Of a stretch of 5,246 bases of DNA, positions 1 through 5,246 are shown one piece after another. How positions within the stretch are numbered: the first letter of the stretch is position 1; the number at the start of each line of letters is the position of its first letter. The translations under genes and the position numbers were made by a program. Source of the stretch: Microbacteriaceae bacterium (GTDB lineage Bacteria > Actinomycetota > Actinomycetes > Actinomycetales > Microbacteriaceae); the NCBI GenBank assembly GCA_026785785.1, contig JAJAZI010000273.1:1-5246 (forward strand). The letters run 5' to 3'. The notes under the pieces were generated by a model. The model was given only the letters and a program-made list of their open reading frames with translations. It did not search any database and was not told the DNA's origin.

Positions 1-1608
<1,608 letters not shown>

Positions 1609-1646
1609 GCCCGGGCCGGTTGGCGGAGCCTGCTGCAGGGTGCACG

Positions 1647-1814
1647 ATGGGGGGCATGACGATTTCTGCGGCGATGACCTCCCTGCCCGCGTTCGTCATC
1701 CCCGGCGCCGATTTCCCGCCGTGGGCCCCCTTCGTGTTCGGGGCCATTGGACTCACGACCCTTGCGGTGCTGATCTGGCAGGCTGTGCGGTACTTCCGCG
1801 ACCACCGCGACTGA
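1647..1814 (+). CDS. Small single-pass membrane protein, unknown function
   Basis: A 55-residue product with one clear hydrophobic helix at about residues 26-47 (from PWAPFVFGAIG to LIWQAV). It is followed by a short basic-acidic tail ending YFRDHRD, which by the positive-inside rule predicts a cytoplasmic C-terminus. The N-terminal part (about 25 residues) is mildly hydrophobic and Pro/Ala rich. I see no cleavage site that would make it a secreted peptide. The start is chosen at ATG 1647 because AGGG at 1637-1640 sits six bases upstream. ATG 1656 (52 residues) is the alternative, but its G-run lies only one base upstream. The gene lies 38 bases after the ABC-F stop and could be cotranscribed with it; the glycine riboswitch begins about 80 bases further on. 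I do not recognise the family. A real gene is supported by the ribosome site, the coherent helix plus charged tail, and the lack of any better use of this stretch, but it is short. Confidence 0.6.
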   Translation: MGGMTISAAMTSLPAFVIPGADFPPWAPFVFGAIGLTTLAVLIWQAVRYFRDHRD

Positions 1815-1851
1815 CCCGCAATCCCGCATCCGGCGCGGCGCCTCGGCGCGG

Positions 1852-1857
1852 TAGGAT
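1852..1857 (+). promoter_or_regulatory. Candidate -10 element of the gcv operon promoter
   Basis: TAGGAT fits the TANNNT pattern of actinobacterial housekeeping sigma-factor promoters. It lies about 40 bases before the first aptamer, placing a start of transcription near 1864 and leaving the whole riboswitch in the mRNA. No convincing -35 hexamer is seen 16-18 bases upstream (the region around 1828-1834 reads ATCCGGC), so the call rests on the -10 hexamer and position alone. Confidence 0.4.
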
Positions 1858-1891
1858 TGGTCCACAATCGAACATCGGGCCCACAACGCGA

Positions 1892-1971
1892 TGCGGGAGA
1901 GTTCGCCACAACATCGGCGGACACCGAAGGAGCAATTTCTCCCCACCAATCTCTCAGGTACGAGTACCGCA
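1892..1971 (+). promoter_or_regulatory. Glycine riboswitch, first aptamer
   Basis: Cis-acting RNA domain that binds glycine. The P1 stem is TGCGG (1892-1896) with CCGCA (1967-1971). P2 is GAGAG (1897-1901) with CTCTC (1951-1955). Between them lie a hairpin CGCC (1904-1907)/GGCG (1916-1919) and a second one GGAG (1929-1932)/CTCC (1939-1942). The conserved glycine-aptamer words are present: GCGGGAGAG at 1893-1901, CCGAAGGAGCAA at 1924-1935 and CTCTCAGG at 1951-1958. This aptamer is close to the family consensus. With the aptamer that follows it forms the usual tandem arrangement ahead of a gcvT operon. Confidence 0.93.
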
Positions 1972-1980
1972 CCGAACAGG

Positions 1981-2083
1981 CCACTCTGAAAAGAAGCGTG
2001 AGGCACCACTCTCGCTCGCCCACGGTGAAAGTGGCAGACCCGCAAGGGCCGACCGCGAAGCTCTCAGGCCTATGACAGAGGGG
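1981..2083 (+). promoter_or_regulatory. Glycine riboswitch, second aptamer
   Basis: Second half of the tandem glycine riboswitch. P1 is CTCTG (1984-1988) with CAGAG (2076-2080), extendable by CC 1981-1982 with GG 2082-2083 across an A-G mismatch. The conserved CTCTCAGG is at 2061-2068 and the closing ATGACAGAGGGGG follows. The P3 region contains a GNRA-capped hairpin, CCC-GCAA-GGG at 2039-2048, and a hairpin GTGAG (1998-2002)/CTCGC (2011-2015). The core differs from aptamer 1: CCACGGTGAAAG (2020-2031) replaces CCGAAGGAGCAA, and the P2 strand is AAAAG rather than GAGAG. From memory, Streptomyces gcv leaders carry a similar variant second aptamer. Ten bases of linker separate it from aptamer 1. 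It lies next to the expression platform and is therefore the likely effector domain. Confidence 0.9.
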
Positions 2084-2130
2084 GAGTTCCCACAGTTGCT
2101 TTCGCGCCCGCGCGACGATATGGAGAACTC
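2084..2130 (+). promoter_or_regulatory. Riboswitch expression platform: helix over the gcvT ribosome-binding site
   Basis: GAGTTCCCA at 2084-2092 is complementary to 2121-2130 (TGGAGAACTC), giving nine pairs with A2124 bulged. The helix contains the gcvT Shine-Dalgarno GGAG (2122-2125) and ends directly at the GTG start at 2131. A small hairpin TCGCG (2102-2106)/CGCGA (2111-2115) with a CCCG loop lies inside the enclosed segment. There is no run of T after either stem, so it does not look like an intrinsic terminator. The geometry indicates control of translation initiation. In known gcvT riboswitches glycine turns expression on, which would require ligand binding to open this helix. Confidence 0.65.
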
Positions 2131-3237
2131 GTGACCGAAGAACGCTTCTCGCCCCTTCACCAGGCCCATCTGGATGCTGGCGCGAGCTTCACCGACTTTG
2201 CCGGCTGGATGATGCCCGTGCGCTATTCGAGCGATCTCGCCGAGCACCACGCGGTGCGCACCGCCGCCGGCCTGTTCGACCTCTCCCACATGGGGGAGAT
2301 CCTCGTGCTCGGCCCGGAGGCATCCGACGCCCTCGACTACGCCCTCGCCGGCAAGCTCTCGGCCATCGAGATCGGGCAGGCGAAGTACAGCCTGCTGCTG
2401 TCTCGCGAGGGTGGAATCGTCGACGACCTCGTGGTCTACCGCACCGGCGAGGACCGCTACCTCGTCGTGGCGAACGCCTCCAACAGGGAGGCCGTCGCGG
2501 CCGAGCTGCGCGACCGCTGCTCGCCGTTCGACTGCGAGGTGCAGGACGAGAGCGACGACATCGCGCTCATCGCGGTGCAGGGTCCGCGCGCGTTCGAGAT
2601 CCTCACCGAGGTGCCCGGCGTGCGCGTGGACGTCCTCGGCGAGCTCGGCTACTACCGCTCCGCACACGGCCACTACGGGGACCACGCGATGCTCGTCGCC
2701 CGCACCGGCTACACGGGAGAAGACGGCTACGAGCTGTACCTCGACCCGGAGGCGGCGCCAGCACTGTGGGATGCGCTGCTCGAGACCGGCGCCGGCGCAG
2801 GCCTTGTCCCCGCCGGGCTCGCGAGCCGCGACACGCTGCGCCTCGAGGCGGGCATGCCGCTCTACGGCCACGAGCTGTCGCTCGACACCGTTCCGTCGCA
2901 GGCGGGCCTCGGCCGCGTCGTCAACCTGAAGAAGGAGGGCGACTTCGTCGGCCGCGCCGCGATCGAAGCGGGACCGGATGACGGCGCCCGCGTGCTCGTC
3001 GGACTCGCGGCCGAGGGCAAGCGCGCCGGCCGCGCGGACTACCCCGTCTTCGACGGCGAGAACGAGGTCGGAATCATCACCAGCGGCGCCCTGTCGCCGA
3101 CCCTCGGGCATCCGATCGCGATGGCATACGTCGCCCTCGAGAGCGCCGACCTCGGCACCGAGCTGTTCATCGATGTGCGTGGCACCCGAATTCCGGCGAC
3201 CGTCGTCTCTCTCCCCTTCTACAAGCGAAAGGCATGA
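2131..3237 (+). CDS. gcvT: Aminomethyltransferase, glycine cleavage system T-protein
   Basis: Cytoplasmic T-protein. It takes the aminomethyl group from the lipoyl arm of GcvH and, with tetrahydrofolate, releases ammonia and forms 5,10-methylene-tetrahydrofolate. At 368 residues it is full length for the family. Recognisable blocks in order are FDLSHMGE around 50-56, [11 protein letters not shown] around 95-104 with Asp98/Asp99 in the area of the folate-site Asp of characterised T-proteins, NASNR 115-119, [10 protein letters not shown] 194-203, [16 protein letters not shown] 234-249, and the C-terminal [10 protein letters not shown] from 317. The GTG start at 2131 is chosen because GGAG at 2122-2125 is five bases upstream and the N-terminus then matches the family ([11 protein letters not shown]). 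It is the first gene after the tandem glycine riboswitch, whose platform covers this start. Its stop lies two bases before the chosen gcvH start, so translation is probably coupled. Confidence 0.97.
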   Translation: MTEERFSPLHQAHLDAGASFTDFAGWMMPVRYSSDLAEHHAVRTAAGLFDLSHMGEILVLGPEASDALDYALAGKLSAIEIGQAKYSLLLSREGGIVDDLVVYRTGEDRYLVVANASNREAVAAELRDRCSPFDCEVQDESDDIALIAVQGPRAFEILTEVPGVRVDVLGELGYYRSAHGHYGDHAMLVARTGYTGEDGYELYLDPEAAPALWDALLETGAGAGLVPAGLASRDTLRLEAGMPLYGHELSLDTVPSQAGLGRVVNLKKEGDFVGRAAIEAGPDDGARVLVGLAAEGKRAGRADYPVFDGENEVGIITSGALSPTLGHPIAMAYVALESADLGTELFIDVRGTRIPATVVSLPFYKRKA

Positions 3238-3239
3238 CA

Positions 3240-3611
3240 ATGCCAGACAAGACCACTCTCCAGTACACCCCGGAGCACGAATGGGTGCAGGTCGACGGTG
3301 ACGTCGCGACCGTCGGCATCACCGCCTACGCCGCCGAGAAGCTCGGTGACGTCGTGTTCGTCGACCTTCCCGCCGCGGGCTCCAGCATTGCGAGCGGCAA
3401 GGTCGTCGGCGAGATCGAGTCGACGAAGTCGGTCGGCGAGCTCTTCGCGCCCGTCGACGGCGAGATCCTCGAGGCGAACCAGGCCGTTGTCGACTCGCCC
3501 GAGCTCGTCAACAGCGACCCGTTCGGCGAGGGCTGGCTGATCAAGGTGCGCTTCGCAGCGCTTCCGGAGCTGCTGAGCTTCGACGAGTACAGTGCGCTGG
3601 TAGGCGAGTAA
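3240..3611 (+). CDS. gcvH: Glycine cleavage system H-protein (lipoyl carrier)
   Basis: Small acidic shuttle protein. Its lipoylated lysine swings the aminomethyl intermediate between P-, T- and L-proteins. The 123 residues match the family's usual 120-130. It opens with the typical YTPEHEWV, continues with the [12 protein letters not shown] strand region, and carries the lipoyl site in [16 protein letters not shown] with Lys63 (codon 3426-3428). The start at ATG 3240 is preferred because AAAGG at 3228-3232 sits seven bases upstream. ATG 3234 (125 residues, overlapping the gcvT stop as ATGA) is possible but has its purine stretch only one base away. The TAA stop shares its last base with the gcvP ATG. 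The lipoate attachment enzymes it needs are not in the window. Confidence 0.97.
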   Translation: MPDKTTLQYTPEHEWVQVDGDVATVGITAYAAEKLGDVVFVDLPAAGSSIASGKVVGEIESTKSVGELFAPVDGEILEANQAVVDSPELVNSDPFGEGWLIKVRFAALPELLSFDEYSALVGE

Positions 3612-5246
3612 TGGGCGTCGTCGACCTCCAGGGCTTTGCCGCGCGCCATATCGGCACGGACACCGCAGCACAGGCACACATGCTCGCCGCGATCGGCTAC
3701 GACACTGTCGATGCCCTCGTCACCGCGGCGGTCCCACCGTCGATCCACGTCGACGGCTTCCGCTCAGCGGCGGACTCGGTTCTGCCGCCCGCCGCGACCG
3801 AGCGCGAGGCGCTCGCCGAGCTGCGGATTCTCGCGAAGCGCAACACCGTCAACCGCTCGATGATCGGGCTCGGCTACTACGACACGATCACCCCCGCGGT
3901 CATCAAGCGCAACGTGCTCGAGAACCCGAGCTGGTACACGGCGTACACGCCCTACCAGCCGGAGATCTCGCAGGGGCGCCTCGAGGCGCTCATCAACTTC
4001 CAGACCATGGTGTCCGACCTCACCGGCATGACCACCGCGAATGCGTCAATGCTCGACGAGGGCACCGCCGTCGTCGAGGGGCTGCTGCTGGCCCGCCGGG
4101 CATCCAAGTCCGCGTCGAACACATTCATCGTCGACGCCGACGCGCTCCCGCAGACCAAGGCGCTGCTCGCCAACCGTGCCGGCGCCGTCGGCTACGACCT
4201 CGTCGAGATGGGCCTGTCAGACCTGCACGACGGGGACGAGTTGCCCGCCGCGTTCGGCATCTTCGTGCAGTACCCCGGCGCATCCGGCCGGGTCTGGGAC
4301 CCGAGCGCAACAATCGCGGCGGCCACGGCGCAGGGCGGTATCGCCATCGTCGCGGCCGACCTGCTCGCCCTCACCCTGATCAAGTCGCCCGGCGACCTCG
4401 GGGCCGATGTCGCCGTCGGCACGAGCCAGCGATTCGGCGTGCCGATGGGCTTCGGCGGACCGCACGCCGGCTACATGGCGGTGCGCGCCGGCCTCGAGCG
4501 CCAGCTCCCCGGCCGCCTCGTCGGCGTCTCGAAGGATGCCGCGGGGCACCCCGCGTACCGCCTCTCGCTCCAGGTGCGCGAGCAGCACATCCGGCGAGAT
4601 AAGGCCACCTCGAACATCTGCACCGCCCAGGTGCTGCTCGCCGTCATGGCGTCGATGTACGCCGTCTACCACGGGCCGGACGGGCTGCGGCGCATCGCCC
4701 AGCAGGTCGCGTCGCGCGCCGGCGCCCTCGCGGGCATCCTGACCGGACTCGGCGCCGAGGTCTCCACCGACCACTTCGACACGCTCACCGTGACCGTGCC
4801 CGGCCGCGCCGCCGACATCGTGGCCGCCGCGTACGACCTCGGGGTGCTGCTCTGGAAGGTCGACGAGAACACCGTGCGCCTCGCGGTCGACGAGACCACC
4901 GAGCTCGCCGACATCCGCTCGGTCGCGCAGGCGTTCGGCGGGGAAGCGGATGCCGACTACGGCGACACCGTTCGGTCCGGTGTATCCGCACTGCCCGGCG
5001 GACTCTCCCGCGAGTCGCAGTACCTGACGCATCCGGTCTTCAACACGCACCGCTCCGAGACGAGCATGATGCGCTACCTGAAGACCCTGGCCGACTACGA
5101 CTACGCGCTCGACCGGGGCATGATCCCGCTCGGCTCGTGCACGATGAAGCTCAACGCCGCGACCGAGATGGAGCCGGTCACCTGGCCCGAGTTCGGCGGA
5201 CTGCACCCGTTCGCCCCCGCGACCGACGTGCAGGGCTACCTGACCC
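3611..5246 (+). CDS. gcvP: Glycine dehydrogenase (decarboxylating), P-protein; 3' end cut by the window
   Basis: PLP enzyme that decarboxylates glycine and loads the aminomethyl group onto lipoyl-GcvH. 545 codons are present and the frame stays open to the right edge. Single-chain P-proteins are about 950 residues, so roughly the N-terminal 57 percent is seen. Family blocks are RHIG at 12-15, [12 protein letters not shown] from about 112, [10 protein letters not shown] in the 140s-150s, [19 protein letters not shown] at 270-288, [13 protein letters not shown] at 323-335 followed by ICTAQ, and GSCTMK at 508-513. The last block shows that this is the fused long form, not the short gcvPA subunit, because the reading frame passes from the N-terminal half into the catalytic half. 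The PLP lysine lies beyond the window and cannot be checked. The start ATG overlaps the gcvH stop (TAATG), with TAGG at 3601-3604 six bases upstream. Conserved HPQT is LPQT here; I regard this as ordinary variation. Confidence 0.97.
   Translation, partial: MGVVDLQGFAARHIGTDTAAQAHMLAAIGYDTVDALVTAAVPPSIHVDGFRSAADSVLPPAATEREALAELRILAKRNTVNRSMIGLGYYDTITPAVIKRNVLENPSWYTAYTPYQPEISQGRLEALINFQTMVSDLTGMTTANASMLDEGTAVVEGLLLARRASKSASNTFIVDADALPQTKALLANRAGAVGYDLVEMGLSDLHDGDELPAAFGIFVQYPGASGRVWDPSATIAAATAQGGIAIVAADLLALTLIKSPGDLGADVAVGTSQRFGVPMGFGGPHAGYMAVRAGLERQLPGRLVGVSKDAAGHPAYRLSLQVREQHIRRDKATSNICTAQVLLAVMASMYAVYHGPDGLRRIAQQVASRAGALAGILTGLGAEVSTDHFDTLTVTVPGRAADIVAAAYDLGVLLWKVDENTVRLAVDETTELADIRSVAQAFGGEADADYGDTVRSGVSALPGGLSRESQYLTHPVFNTHRSETSMMRYLKTLADYDYALDRGMIPLGSCTMKLNAATEMEPVTWPEFGGLHPFAPATDVQGYLT

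Noticed and set aside
1832..1851. GC-rich near-palindrome after the small membrane protein, possible terminator
   Set aside because: The GCGCC/GGCGC arms leave only a two-base loop and no T-run follows, so an intrinsic terminator is not supported.
1857..2075. 72-codon plus-strand frame across the riboswitch
   Set aside because: It lies entirely on conserved structured RNA, and the bases are explained by the two aptamers.
2102..2115. Hairpin TCGCG/CGCGA upstream of gcvT as a transcription terminator
   Set aside because: Only five pairs and followed by ACGATATGG rather than a T-run. It fits better as an inner hairpin of the translational expression platform.
1954..3240. Long open frame of 428 codons on the minus strand opposite gcvT
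   Set aside because: A shadow of GC-rich codon structure. Its product is low-complexity (Asp, Val, Arg, Ala, His rich) with no family motif, and gcvT on the other strand is unmistakable.
4142..4180. LPQT instead of HPQT in GcvP as a sign of a damaged enzyme
   Set aside because: This position varies among P-proteins as far as I recall, and all neighbouring conserved blocks are intact.
4217..5206. 329-codon open frame on the minus strand opposite gcvP
   Set aside because: Same cause: a Gly, Arg, Ala, Val, His-rich translation without motifs, antisense to conserved GcvP blocks.

Overview
The window comes from a high-GC genome, most likely an actinobacterium. Third codon positions are almost all G or C, the glycine-riboswitch architecture resembles that of actinobacterial gcv leaders, and GTG is used as a start. 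The habit of writing Asp-Ala as GAT-GCN and Ala-Ser as GCA-TCC, although GAC and GCC/TCG dominate elsewhere, reminds me of Microbacteriaceae (Microbacterium/Leifsonia-like). That family assignment is inference. All genes lie on the + strand.

Layout. (1) 1-1608: a duplicated ABC-F ATPase lacking only its first residues. (2) 1647-1814: a very short gene for a one-helix membrane protein. (3) 1815-2130: a 316-base gene-free leader with a candidate -10 element, two glycine aptamers in tandem (about 1892-1971 and 1981-2083) and a helix that can bury the gcvT Shine-Dalgarno sequence. (4) 2131-5246: gcvT, gcvH and gcvP packed end to end; gcvP runs off the right edge at codon 545 of about 950.

How the genes work together. 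GcvP (P-protein), GcvT (T-protein) and the lipoyl carrier GcvH are three of the four parts of the glycine cleavage system, which oxidises glycine to CO2, ammonia and methylene-tetrahydrofolate. The fourth part, L-protein (dihydrolipoamide dehydrogenase), is not in the window. The leader senses glycine, so the operon is probably made only when its substrate is abundant. The base-pairing visible here points to control of translation initiation at gcvT rather than to transcription termination. The ABC-F gene and the small membrane protein precede the riboswitch and have no evident metabolic link to glycine.

I do not see an undescribed system. The most useful non-routine observations are the explicit Shine-Dalgarno-sequestering helix with a possible competing pairing, the divergent second aptamer, the small membrane protein, and the strong excess of the word GGATGC/GCATCC.
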